Assembly (NCBI RefSeq): GCF_000429665.1
Contig: NZ_AUCH01000014.1
Span: 62,001-126,000 of the forward strand
Source of the DNA: Azovibrio restrictus DSM 23866
Lineage (GTDB): Bacteria; Pseudomonadota; Gammaproteobacteria; Burkholderiales; Rhodocyclaceae
Direction of reading: 5' to 3'
DNA length: 64,000 nucleotides
The notes beneath the pieces are model-generated. The model did no database searches and was not told where the DNA came from. It saw only the letters and a program-made list of their open reading frames with translations. A program made the position numbers and the translations under genes. Shown here one piece after another: positions 8,255 through 16,459 of this stretch; the stretch's first letter is position 1; each line of letters opens with the position of its first letter.

Positions 8255-8581
8255 TTACAGATTGCTGTCAATGAAAGCGGTCAGCTGGGATTTGGACAGG
8301 GCACCGACCTTGGTGGCTTCCACGTTGCCGTTCTTGAAGATCATCAGGGTGGGAATGCCGCGGATGCCGAACTTGGCCGGGGTAACCTGATTGTCGTCGA
8401 TGTTGACCTTGGCCACTTTCAGCTTGCCGGCGTATTCGGCGGCTACTTCGTCGAGGATGGGGGCGATCATCTTGCAGGGGCCGCACCATTCGGCCCAGTA
8501 GTCCACCAGCACCGGTTGCTGGGATTGCAGCACCTCGGTTTCAAAGGTGTCATCGGTAACGTAATGGATGTGCTCGCTCAT
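8255..8581 (-). CDS. trxA: Thioredoxin 1
   Basis: The protein has 108 residues with active site WCGPCK (Cys33, Cys36) and the cis-Pro loop GIPTLM. It reduces cytosolic disulphides, including those of ribonucleotide reductase. I chose ATG at 8581 because AGAGGA lies 7 bases upstream and the length matches E. coli TrxA; an in-frame ATG 17 codons earlier would add a non-homologous tail. It heads the trxA-rho pair. Confidence 0.97.
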   Translation of the reverse strand: MSEHIHYVTDDTFETEVLQSQQPVLVDYWAEWCGPCKMIAPILDEVAAEYAGKLKVAKVNIDDNQVTPAKFGIRGIPTLMIFKNGNVEATKVGALSKSQLTAFIDSNL

Positions 8582-8772
8582 GGGATTCCTCTTGCGGGTT
8601 TGCAGTAGCCGATCCGGCATGGAAAATGCCAACGGGTGTAGGCGGCAATCCTAACCAAAAACCTTGGGTGTGGGAAGCGGAAGGAGGCTTTTTGACGGCT
8701 TTCCCTATCGCGGCAGATGTTCTAACATGGCCCGCACTCCAACCATAGTCATAATTTCTAGAGAGGTCAGCC

Positions 8773-9222
8773 ATGCAGGTAAGGGAAATTCTGAGGATCA
8801 AGGGGTCCTCCCTGTTCACCACCAGCAGTGAGGCATCCCTGACCGGGGCCGTGGCCATGATGTCCGAACTGGATACGGGCTCCTTGGTCGTGATGGAGGG
8901 GGAGCGCATGGTGGGCATGCTGACTTTTCGCGAGGTGCTGGCCGCCATCGCGGCCCACCAGGGTTCCACCGACGGAGTCCGGGTGGGGGAGGTGATGGTC
9001 AGGGATCCCGTGACCGTGGCGCCCACGGTGGAGGCCAATGAGCTACGCCGCCTGATGGTGGAAAAGCACATGCGCTATTTGCCTGTCACCGATGGTGGGG
9101 AGCTGCTGGGCGTGATTTCCTTCCTGGATGTGGCCAAGGCCGTCCTGGAGGAGCAGAGCTTCGAGAACAGGATGCTCAAGAATTACATCAAGAACTGGCC
9201 GGAAGGTTCTGCTGCTGCCTGA
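8773..9222 (+). CDS. CBS-domain-pair protein
   Basis: The protein has 149 residues that are almost entirely a tandem CBS (Bateman) module. The first CBS spans about residues 8-65 and the second about 70-130 (VMVRDPVTVAPTV, MRYLPVTDGGELLGVIS). Such stand-alone pairs bind adenine nucleotides and regulate partners. The start has GAGAGGTC upstream. It is divergent from trxA and convergent with the PilZ-STAS gene. The partner is not evident. Confidence 0.88.
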   Translation: MQVREILRIKGSSLFTTSSEASLTGAVAMMSELDTGSLVVMEGERMVGMLTFREVLAAIAAHQGSTDGVRVGEVMVRDPVTVAPTVEANELRRLMVEKHMRYLPVTDGGELLGVISFLDVAKAVLEEQSFENRMLKNYIKNWPEGSAAA

Positions 9223-9304
9223 TCCGGCGGCTGTGGGGATGCACCAAGTGCCGGGCGGCTTCTGGCACGTCCGGCCACCTCTGAGGCAGGTCGGGTGTAG
9301 AAGC

Positions 9305-10030
9305 CTACTGCTTGAGGGCAGGGGAGACTGAGGAAATGTTTCTCTCCCGGGGCTTGGCGGGGCTGCTGACGCGAATGGGGTTGGTGCTGGCCGGGTGACG
9401 GGGCTGGTCTTGGTTCAGGGGGATGCGGGCAACTTCCAGCAGGTCCTTGACCACGCCGTGGGCATTGATGAGGGGAATGCGGGCGTCGGCGGCAATGCAG
9501 AGCATGCCCAGGCCGGCGGAATCCATGCCCTTGCACTGGTTCAAGTCGATGGCGGCAAGGCTGCCTCCCCGGACCAGGTGCAGGAAATCCCGGCTGAGGG
9601 GCAGGGAGAGATGGCCGATCACATCCAGTTGCAGCTTGTCCCCCTGGCGGCGCAGGCTGATGCCGCCGGTCTTGGGGTCCTGGATCACCAGCTCCACTGT
9701 TTCCCTGAGGGGGGCGGGGTCGTCATAACGGGTTTCCAGGGCAATGCCAACGCTGATGCCGCCGCTGCGGGGGTTGAGGTGAGTGATGCTGCCGCTCCAG
9801 GAGCGGCTGCCCCCTTCGGTGTGCAGCTCCCCTTTGATGCTCTGTCCCTGTTTCAGGCCCCGGCACAGGGCTTCCGGAAGCTGGACTTTGAACCCCCGGC
9901 TGGAGACGTCTTCCACCCGCCCCCGCAGCTCCGTGTGGCCGTTTTCCATGACTGCGGCCGGATCGGGGAGCAGGGTTGCCTGCAGGGTGGCACCCGGATG
10001 GAAGCGGGTCTGTTGGCGTCGTTCCAGCAT
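9305..10030 (-). CDS. PilZ-STAS two-domain protein
   Basis: The protein has 241 residues. Residues 1 to about 115 form a PilZ domain with the c-di-GMP-binding RxxxR (RQQTR, residues 4-8) and D-x-S-x-x-G (DVSSRG). Residues about 135-215 resemble a STAS/anti-sigma-antagonist fold (LDVIGHLSLPLSRDF, and DLNQCKGMDSAGLGML around the usual phospho-Ser position). The C-terminal tail is disordered and Pro/Ser-rich. I chose ATG at 10030; upstream extensions are read-through shadow. It is convergent with the CBS gene. The combination suggests a c-di-GMP-responsive protein-protein switch, an inference from domains only. Confidence 0.8.
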   Translation of the reverse strand: MLERRQQTRFHPGATLQATLLPDPAAVMENGHTELRGRVEDVSSRGFKVQLPEALCRGLKQGQSIKGELHTEGGSRSWSGSITHLNPRSGGISVGIALETRYDDPAPLRETVELVIQDPKTGGISLRRQGDKLQLDVIGHLSLPLSRDFLHLVRGGSLAAIDLNQCKGMDSAGLGMLCIAADARIPLINAHGVVKDLLEVARIPLNQDQPRHPASTNPIRVSSPAKPRERNISSVSPALKQ

Positions 10031-10231
10031 GGAAGTCTCCGTTTTGTTACCGAGGTATGATTCTAGAATAATTCTGATGGGCTGCAAGCTGATTTTGCAG
10101 ATGTCCTGAGCTTTGTTGGCACAGGGGGGCGGGGTAGGGCCGGGCGGGCCTGGCCCCTGTGATAAACTGCGGCCCCTCCGTTCATCTGTCCGGTGCGTCC
10201 TGGTGCCGGTTTTTCTCGCAAGGTTCCCATC

Positions 10232-11329
10232 ATGTCCGGTAACACTTTCGGCACCCTGTTCACGGTCACTTCCTTCGGCGAATCCCACGGCCCGGCCATC
10301 GGCTGCGTCGTCGATGGCTGCCCTCCCGGGCTGGAGCTGACTGAGGCCGACATCCAGGCCGAACTGGACCGGCGCAAGCCCGGCACCTCTCGCCACGTCA
10401 CCCAGCGGCGGGAGCCGGATACGGTGGAGATTCTTTCCGGCGTCTTCGAGGGTAAGACCACCGGCACGCCCATCGGCCTCCTGATCCGCAACCAGGACCA
10501 GCGCAGCAAGGACTACGGCAACATCGCCAGCACCTTCCGTCCCGGCCATGCCGATTACGGCTACACCCAGAAGTACGGCTTCCGTGACTACCGCGGCGGC
10601 GGTCGTTCCTCCGCCCGGGAAACCGCGGTGCGCGTAGCCGCCGGCGCCATCGCCCGCAAGTGGCTGCAGCAGCGCTACGGCATCAGCATCCGGGGCTGGA
10701 TGAGCCAGCTGGGCCCCATCGAGATTCCCTTCGTGGACGCCGCCGCCATCGACGGCAATGCCTTCTTCGCCCCCAACACCGCCATCGTGCCGGAACTGGA
10801 GGTCTACATGGACGCCCTGCGCAAGTCCCTGGATTCGGTCGGCGCCAAGATCACCGTCACCGCTACCGGCGTGCCGCCGGGCTGGGGCGAGCCGGTCTAT
10901 GACCGCCTGGATGCGGAAATCGCCTACGCCATGATGGGCATCAACGCCGTCAAGGGTGTGGAGATCGGCGCCGGTTTTGCCAGCATCGCCCAGAAGGGCA
11001 GCGAGCACGGCGACGAGATGACTCCCGCCGGCTTCCTCTCCAACCACGCCGGCGGCGTTCTCGGCGGCATTTCCACGGGCCAGGACATCGTGGTGAACAT
11101 GGCCATCAAGCCCACTTCTTCCATCGCCCAGCCGCGCCGTTCGGTGGATGTGCAGGGCAATGCGGTGGAAGTGGCCACCGAAGGCCGCCACGACCCCTGC
11201 GTCGGCATCCGCGCCACGCCCATCGCCGAGGCCATGCTGGCCCTGGTGCTGATGGACCATGCCCTGCGCCACCGCGCCCAGTGCGGCGACGTGGTGCCGC
11301 CCCTGGCGCCCCTGCCTGCCCGGGGGTGA
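10232..11329 (+). CDS. aroC: Chorismate synthase
   Basis: AroC converts 5-enolpyruvylshikimate-3-phosphate to chorismate using reduced FMN, the last shikimate-pathway step. The protein has 365 residues. The family signatures are visible: GESHGPAIGCVVDGCPPG near the N-terminus, GGRSSARETAVRVAAGA, and ISTGQDIVVNMAIKPTSSI near the C-terminus. ATG at 10232 is preceded by AAGG. An upstream in-frame ATG lacks support. A GATAAACT box about 60 bases upstream is a possible -10. Confidence 0.98.
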   Translation: MSGNTFGTLFTVTSFGESHGPAIGCVVDGCPPGLELTEADIQAELDRRKPGTSRHVTQRREPDTVEILSGVFEGKTTGTPIGLLIRNQDQRSKDYGNIASTFRPGHADYGYTQKYGFRDYRGGGRSSARETAVRVAAGAIARKWLQQRYGISIRGWMSQLGPIEIPFVDAAAIDGNAFFAPNTAIVPELEVYMDALRKSLDSVGAKITVTATGVPPGWGEPVYDRLDAEIAYAMMGINAVKGVEIGAGFASIAQKGSEHGDEMTPAGFLSNHAGGVLGGISTGQDIVVNMAIKPTSSIAQPRRSVDVQGNAVEVATEGRHDPCVGIRATPIAEAMLALVLMDHALRHRAQCGDVVPPLAPLPARG

Positions 11330-11350
11330 GGTCCTTGCTGCGCCGCAGGG

Positions 11351-11380
11351 TCGACCCGCCCGGAAGGGCGGGCCTATACT
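11351..11380 (+). promoter_or_regulatory. Possible promoter for the ydcH-like gene, overlapping a hairpin
   Basis: TCGACC (11351-11356) and TATACT (11375-11380) are 18 bases apart. The spacer contains a perfect hairpin, CCCGCCC-GGAA-GGGCGGG (11355-11372), which may also act on the end of the aroC transcript, although no T-run follows. Confidence 0.35.
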
Positions 11381-11414
11381 GGGGCTGCAACCATGACCAA
11401 GAGAAAGGATCTCC

Positions 11415-11663
11415 ATGCAAGTTGAGCATCATGATCTGCATCACGAGTTTCCCGAAATGCGCGAAACCATTCTTGAGTTGAAGGGCTGCAATGCCCATTT
11501 CGCCCGTCTGTTCGATGCTTACCATAGTTCCACCAACCGGGTGGAGGCCCTGGAGGGGCAGGATGTCCCCGTGGATGACTTCACCATCGAGGCCATGAAG
11601 AAGGAGCGGGTCAGGCTGAAAGACGAGCTCTACCAGATGCTGGTGGCTGCCCAGGCGGCCTGA
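11415..11663 (+). CDS. YdcH/DUF465 family small protein
   Basis: The protein has 82 residues and is highly charged and helical. The pattern is typical of DUF465/YdcH: an N-terminal HHEFPE motif, a central LFDAYHSSTNRV, and a C-terminal KKERVRLKDELYQML. These proteins form short helical hairpins and have no established biochemical role. AAGGA stands 9 bases before the ATG. Confidence 0.88.
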   Translation: MQVEHHDLHHEFPEMRETILELKGCNAHFARLFDAYHSSTNRVEALEGQDVPVDDFTIEAMKKERVRLKDELYQMLVAAQAA

Positions 11664-11722
11664 GCGTCCATGTGATCAACAGCAGCGGCCGACCCAGTTC
11701 GGCCGTTTTCTTTGGCGGTTCC

Positions 11723-12880
11723 ATGCAATTGCCCTACTGGCGCCTGTCTGGCTACTACTTTTTCTACTTTGCCTTCGTAGGTGCCTTTTCCCCCTATTTC
11801 GGGCTTTATCTGCAGTCCCTGTCCTTCTCCGCCTGGGATATCGGCCTGCTCATGTCCCAGATGCAGTTGATGCGCCTGGTCGGCCCTTACCTTTGGGGCT
11901 GGCTGGCCGATCAGGGGCACCGGCGCATTACCATCGTGCGCCTGGCCGGGGTCATCAGCCTCTCGGGCTTTCTCGCCTTTTTCTGGCTGGAGCGTCTGGG
12001 CAGCATGCTGGTGGCCATGGCGGTCCTGGCTTTTTTCTGGAGTGCCGCCCTGCCGCTGGTGGAAACCCTGACCTTTGACCACCTGCGCGAACAGGCGGCC
12101 CGCTATAGCCGCATCCGCCTCTGGGGCTCGGTGGGTTTCATCGTCACCGTGCTGGGCACGGGGGCTCTCCTGGACCGGGTGGCGCCGGGCGGGGTCCTCT
12201 GGGTGTGTACCCTGATCCTGGCAGGCATCCTGCTGTTTGCCCTGCTGGTCCCGGAGGCGCCGCCCCGTCCAGGGGCAGAGGATGCGGCGCCGGTGGGCAG
12301 CATCCTGGCCCAGCCCCGGGTGCGGGCCTTGCTGGCAGCCTGCTTCACCATGTCTGCCGCCCATGGGGCCTATTACATCTTCTACTCCATTCATCTGGCG
12401 GATCATGGCTACAACAAGTCGGAGGTGGGCTTCCTGTGGTCTCTGGGGGTGGCGGCGGAGATCCTCATCTTCGTGTTCATGCCCCGTCTGACCCAGCGTT
12501 TCGGCCTGCGCCGGATCCTGCTGCTGAGCTTTGCCGCCGCAGCCCTGCGTTTCCTGCTGATGGGCTGGGGGGTGACCGTTCCGGTACTGGTGGTTCTGGC
12601 CCAGTTGCTGCACGCCCTGACCTTCGGTGCCTACCATGCCGCTGCCATTGCTGCCGTGAGTCGCTGGTTTCCAGGCAGCAGCCAGGCTCGGGGGCAGGCG
12701 CTTTATTCGAGCATGTCCTTCGGTGCGGGCGGGCTGCTGGGCGGGCTCCTGAGTGCCTGGATCTGGGATCGGGTGGGCGCTGGCTGGACCTATACCTTGA
12801 GCGCCCTGTTCGCCTTGGCCGGCTGGTGGCTGGTGTGGCGCTGGGTATGGGAGCGGGATTCCGAGCTGGGGACAGGCTGA
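11723..12880 (+). CDS. MFS transporter, 3-phenylpropionate/nucleoside permease-like
   Basis: The protein has 385 residues and about 12 hydrophobic segments. The N-terminus (YWRLSGYYFFYFAFVGAFSPYFGLYL) resembles the MFS_1-like/HcaT group. The MFS loop 2-3 signature is present in relaxed form (WGWLADQGHRR). HcaT-type members are proton symporters, but the substrate cannot be read from sequence. I chose ATG at 11723; a GTG at 11672 would add 17 residues. It follows the YdcH gene by 59 bases and precedes leuC. Confidence 0.8.
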   Translation: MQLPYWRLSGYYFFYFAFVGAFSPYFGLYLQSLSFSAWDIGLLMSQMQLMRLVGPYLWGWLADQGHRRITIVRLAGVISLSGFLAFFWLERLGSMLVAMAVLAFFWSAALPLVETLTFDHLREQAARYSRIRLWGSVGFIVTVLGTGALLDRVAPGGVLWVCTLILAGILLFALLVPEAPPRPGAEDAAPVGSILAQPRVRALLAACFTMSAAHGAYYIFYSIHLADHGYNKSEVGFLWSLGVAAEILIFVFMPRLTQRFGLRRILLLSFAAAALRFLLMGWGVTVPVLVVLAQLLHALTFGAYHAAAIAAVSRWFPGSSQARGQALYSSMSFGAGGLLGGLLSAWIWDRVGAGWTYTLSALFALAGWWLVWRWVWERDSELGTG

Positions 12881-12958
12881 GCCCAGGTGCTTCCGGCTTG
12901 CCCTCTGCCCGGGGTGCTGTGCCATAATTCAAGGCTTTTCCGGCCCGGGATTCTGCTT

Positions 12959-14365
12959 ATGCCGCAAACCCTTTACGACAAGCTTTGGGATAGTCATGTG
13001 GTCCACCAGGAGGCGGACGGCACGGCCCTGATTTATATCGACCGGCACCTGGTGCATGAGGTGACCAGCCCCCAGGCCTTTGAAGGCCTGAAGCTAGCCG
13101 GGCGCAAGCCCTGGCGGGTTTCCTCCATCGTTGCCACCGCCGACCACAACACCCCCACCGACCACTGGGACGAGGGGATCAAGGACCCGGTGTCCCGGCA
13201 GCAGGTGGAAACCCTGGATGCCAACATCCGCGAGGTGGGGGCGCTGGCCTATTTTCCTTTCAAGGATCTGCGGCAGGGCATCGTGCATGTGGTGGGGCCT
13301 GAAAACGGCGCCACCCTGCCTGGCATGACCGTGGTTTGCGGCGATTCCCACACCTCCACCCATGGCGCGTTTGCCTGCATGGCCCACGGCATCGGCACTT
13401 CCGAGGTGGAGCACGTGCTGGCTACCCAGTGCCTGATCCAGAAAAAGTCCAAGTCCATGCTGATCCGCGTCGAGGGCCGGCTGGGCAAGGGCGTGACCGC
13501 CAAGGACGTGGCCCTGGCCATCATCGGCAGGATCGGTACTGCCGGCGGCACCGGCTATGCCCTGGAGTTTGGCGGTTCCGCCATCCGCGGCCTGTCCATG
13601 GAAGGGCGGATGACCCTGTGCAACATGGCCATTGAGGCGGGCGCCCGTCTGGGACTGGTGGCCGTGGATGAAAACACCATCAATTACCTCCGGGACCGTC
13701 CTTTCTCTCCCCGTGGTGCGGCCTGGGATCAGGCGGTGGACTATTGGCGCACCCTGCATTCCGACGCGGGGGCCTGTTTCGACTGCACCGTGGATCTGCG
13801 GGCCGAGGACATCCTGCCCCAGGTCACCTGGGGGACTTCCCCGGAAATGGTGGTGCCGGTCACGGCTGCGGTGCCGAATCCCGCCAGGGAGGCCGATCCG
13901 GTCAAGCGCGAGGGCATGGAGCGGGCCATTCAGTACATGGGGCTGACGCCGGATGCGCCCATTCAGTCCATCAAGATCGACAAGGTCTTCATCGGTTCCT
14001 GTACCAATTCCCGTATCGAGGACCTGCGCCAAGCGGCCGCCGTGCTCAAGGGGCGCAAGAAGGCGGACAGCGTCAAGCTGGCCCTGGCGGTGCCGGGTTC
14101 CGGTCTGGTCAAACGCCAGGCCGAGGCCGAGGGGCTGGACAAGATTTTCGTGGCGGCGGGCTTTGAATGGCGCGAGCCTGGCTGTTCCATGTGCCTGGCC
14201 ATGAATGCCGACCGCCTGGAGCCGGGGGAGCGTTGTGCTTCCACCTCCAACCGTAATTTCGAAGGTCGTCAGGGGCCGGGAGGGCGTACCCACCTGGTGA
14301 GCCCGGCCATGGCGGCAGCGGCTGCCATCGCCGGCCATTTTGCCGATGTGCGTGACATTCTCTGA
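12959..14365 (+). CDS. leuC: 3-isopropylmalate dehydratase large subunit
   Basis: LeuC with LeuD isomerises 2-isopropylmalate to 3-isopropylmalate, the second leucine-specific step. The protein has 468 residues of the aconitase fold. [4Fe-4S] ligands are visible in FIGSCTNSR and in GCSMCLAMN (Cys-x2-Cys), with substrate motif GDSHTSTHGAF. ATG at 12959 fits the family N-terminus MPQTLYDKLWDSHVV. It starts the leuC-entericidin-leuD-leuB series. Confidence 0.98.
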   Translation: MPQTLYDKLWDSHVVHQEADGTALIYIDRHLVHEVTSPQAFEGLKLAGRKPWRVSSIVATADHNTPTDHWDEGIKDPVSRQQVETLDANIREVGALAYFPFKDLRQGIVHVVGPENGATLPGMTVVCGDSHTSTHGAFACMAHGIGTSEVEHVLATQCLIQKKSKSMLIRVEGRLGKGVTAKDVALAIIGRIGTAGGTGYALEFGGSAIRGLSMEGRMTLCNMAIEAGARLGLVAVDENTINYLRDRPFSPRGAAWDQAVDYWRTLHSDAGACFDCTVDLRAEDILPQVTWGTSPEMVVPVTAAVPNPAREADPVKREGMERAIQYMGLTPDAPIQSIKIDKVFIGSCTNSRIEDLRQAAAVLKGRKKADSVKLALAVPGSGLVKRQAEAEGLDKIFVAAGFEWREPGCSMCLAMNADRLEPGERCASTSNRNFEGRQGPGGRTHLVSPAMAAAAAIAGHFADVRDIL

Positions 14366-14373
14366 ACCTCATC

Positions 14374-14592
14374 ATGCTGCGTACCGGATATCTTTTGCTG
14401 CTCTGCTCACTGCTGGGGGCCTGCCATACCGCCCAGGGAGTGAAGCAGGATGTGCGCGAGGGGGTCGAGGTGGCGGGTGAGGCTATCCAGAAGGGTGGCG
14501 AGTCCGTCGGCAAGGCCTTGCAGAAGGGCGGCGACGCCGTGGGTGAAACCATGAAAAAGGGCGGCGAGGCCGTCAAGAAGGCAGTGGAATAA
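14374..14592 (+). CDS. Entericidin-like small lipoprotein
   Basis: The protein has 72 residues. A signal peptide with lipobox LLGAC puts the lipidated Cys at about residue 17. Four imperfect repeats of KGGE/D-x-V-G/K-x-A/T (about 11 residues each) follow. The pattern matches the EcnA/EcnB entericidin family, usually small membrane-acting lipoproteins of toxin-antidote type in enterics. The gene lies 8 bases after leuC and its stop overlaps the leuD start (TAATG), so it is translated as part of the leucine operon. I recall the same placement in other betaproteobacteria. A role in leucine synthesis is not implied by sequence. Confidence 0.8.
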   Translation: MLRTGYLLLLCSLLGACHTAQGVKQDVREGVEVAGEAIQKGGESVGKALQKGGDAVGETMKKGGEAVKKAVE

Positions 14593-15230
14593 TGGATAAA
14601 TTCGTCAAATTCGATGGGCTGGTGGCTCCCCTGGACCGCAATAATGTGGACACGGATGCCATCATTCCCAAGCAGTTCCTCAAGTCCATCAAGCGTTCCG
14701 GCTTTGGCCCCAACGCCTTCGACGAGTGGCGCTACATGGACCACGGCGAGCCGGGTATGGACAACTCCCAGCGCCCCCTGAATCCCAATTTTGTCCTCAA
14801 CCAGCAACGCTACCAGGGCGCTTCCATTCTGCTGACCCGCAGCAACTTCGGCTGCGGCTCCAGTCGGGAACATGCCCCCTGGGCCCTGGGGGATTATGGC
14901 TTCAAGGTGATCCTGGCCGAATCCTTCGCCGACATCTTCTTCAATAACTGCTTCAAGAACGGCATCCTGCCCCTCGTTCTGCCCAAGGCCGAGATCGACG
15001 CCCTGTTCGGTCTTACCGAGTACAGCCCTGGTTTCAAGCTGACCGTGGATCTGGCTCAGCAGCAGGTGGTGCGTCCCGATGGACATGTCATTCCTTTTCA
15101 GGTGGACCCCTTCCGCAAGGAGTGCCTGCTGAACGGCTGGGACGACATCGGCCTGACCCTGCGCCATGCGGACAAGATCCGGGAGTTCGAGGATCGCCGC
15201 AAGCAGCAGCTGCCCTGGTTGTTCGCCTGA
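14592..15230 (+). CDS. leuD: 3-isopropylmalate dehydratase small subunit
   Basis: The protein has 212 residues and is the swivel-domain partner of LeuC. Motifs include the N-terminal FDGLVAPLDRNNVDTDAIIP and SNFGCGSSREHAPWAL. Its ATG shares one base with the preceding lipoprotein stop (TAATG), so translation is probably coupled. A strong terminator follows at 15247-15282. Confidence 0.98.
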   Translation: MDKFVKFDGLVAPLDRNNVDTDAIIPKQFLKSIKRSGFGPNAFDEWRYMDHGEPGMDNSQRPLNPNFVLNQQRYQGASILLTRSNFGCGSSREHAPWALGDYGFKVILAESFADIFFNNCFKNGILPLVLPKAEIDALFGLTEYSPGFKLTVDLAQQQVVRPDGHVIPFQVDPFRKECLLNGWDDIGLTLRHADKIREFEDRRKQQLPWLFA

Positions 15231-15246
15231 TCTGTCATTCATCTGT

Positions 15247-15282
15247 CGCGGCCTGCCGACTTCGTGTCGGGGCCGCGTTTTT
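15247..15282 (+). terminator. Intrinsic terminator between leuD and leuB
   Basis: The stem CGCGGCC/GGCCGCG continues through CCGAC/GTCGG with a 2-base internal bulge. It closes on a 5-base TTCGT loop and is followed by TTTTT. The T-run ends 12 bases before the leuB ATG, and the leuB ribosome-binding site lies within that gap. Confidence 0.85.
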
Positions 15283-15294
15283 CCGAGAGAGAAC

Positions 15295-16365
15295 ATGAGC
15301 AAGAAGATTTGTGTGCTGCCGGGTGACGGCATCGGTCCCGAAATCATGGCGGAAGCCGTGCGTGTGCTGGAAGCCCTGAACCTGGGCTTCGAGATGGAAA
15401 CCGCCCTCTTGGGCGGCTGCGCCGTGGACGCCACCGGCAACCCTTATCCGGAAGCCACCCAGAAACTGGCCCAGGCCGCCGATGCCGTGCTGCTGGGCGC
15501 CGTGGGTGGTCCCCAGTGGGACACCCTGCCCCGGGAACAGCGTCCCGAGCGCGGCCTGCTGGGCATCCGCAAGCAACTCAACCTGTTTGCCAACCTGCGC
15601 CCCGCCATCCTCTACCCGGAACTGGCCAATGCCTCCACCCTGAAGCCCGAAGTGGTGGCCGGCCTGGACATCCTCATCGTGCGCGAACTGACCGGCGACA
15701 TCTACTTCGGCCAGCCCCGCGGTATCGAGGAGCGCGAGATCGACGGCCAGAAGCAGCGCTTCGGCTTCAACACCATGCACTACAGCGAATCCGAAATCCG
15801 CCGCATCCTGCGCGTGGCCTTCGAGGCCGCCAGGAAGCGCAACAAGAAGCTGTGCTCGGTGGACAAGATGAATGTGCTGGAAACCACCCAGCTGTGGCGC
15901 GACATCGCCAACGAACTGGCCCCCGAATACCCGGATGTGGAACTGTCCCACATGCTGGTGGACAACGCCGCCATGCAGCTGGTGCGCAATCCCAAGCAGT
16001 TCGACGTGATGGTCACCGGCAACATGTTTGGCGACATCCTTTCCGACGAAGCCTCCATGCTCACCGGCTCCATCGGCATGCTACCCTCCGCCTCCCTGGA
16101 CGCCAACAACAAGGGCCTCTACGAGCCCTCCCACGGTTCCGCCCCGGACATCGCCGGCAAGGGCGTGGCCAATCCCCTGGCCACCATCCTCTCCGCCGCC
16201 ATGATGCTGCGCTACACCTTCAATATGGAAGAAGCTGCCGTGAAGGTGGAAAACGCCGTGAAGAAGGTGTTGGCCCAGGGTTATCGCACCGGCGACATCT
16301 ACGAGCCGGGCACCACCAAGGTGGGCACCCGGCAGATGGGCGACGCCGTCCTGGCCGCCTTGTAA
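15295..16365 (+). CDS. leuB: 3-isopropylmalate dehydrogenase
   Basis: LeuB oxidises and decarboxylates 3-isopropylmalate with NAD. The protein has 356 residues with N-terminal VLPGDGIGPEIMAEAV, the substrate-binding RELTGDIYFGQPRG, metal-binding Asp residues in NMFGDILSDEASML, and NAD-binding EPSHGSAPDIAGKG. ATG at 15295 has GAGAGA upstream and matches the family start; a longer frame reads through the terminator and is rejected. leuB is separated from leuD by that terminator. Confidence 0.98.
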   Translation: MSKKICVLPGDGIGPEIMAEAVRVLEALNLGFEMETALLGGCAVDATGNPYPEATQKLAQAADAVLLGAVGGPQWDTLPREQRPERGLLGIRKQLNLFANLRPAILYPELANASTLKPEVVAGLDILIVRELTGDIYFGQPRGIEEREIDGQKQRFGFNTMHYSESEIRRILRVAFEAARKRNKKLCSVDKMNVLETTQLWRDIANELAPEYPDVELSHMLVDNAAMQLVRNPKQFDVMVTGNMFGDILSDEASMLTGSIGMLPSASLDANNKGLYEPSHGSAPDIAGKGVANPLATILSAAMMLRYTFNMEEAAVKVENAVKKVLAQGYRTGDIYEPGTTKVGTRQMGDAVLAAL

Positions 16366-16459
16366 TACCGGGAAAACCCCCGGGCGCGGCAGAGGTGGTA
16401 AACCCTGCCGCCTGTGATACCGTTACACATTCGTTAAGTTCTTACCCAAGGAAGCAGTG

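Noticed and set aside
10117..10140. TTGGCACAGGGGGGC upstream of aroC as a sigma-54 promoter
   Set aside because: A -24 box is present but no TTGC stands at the right distance.
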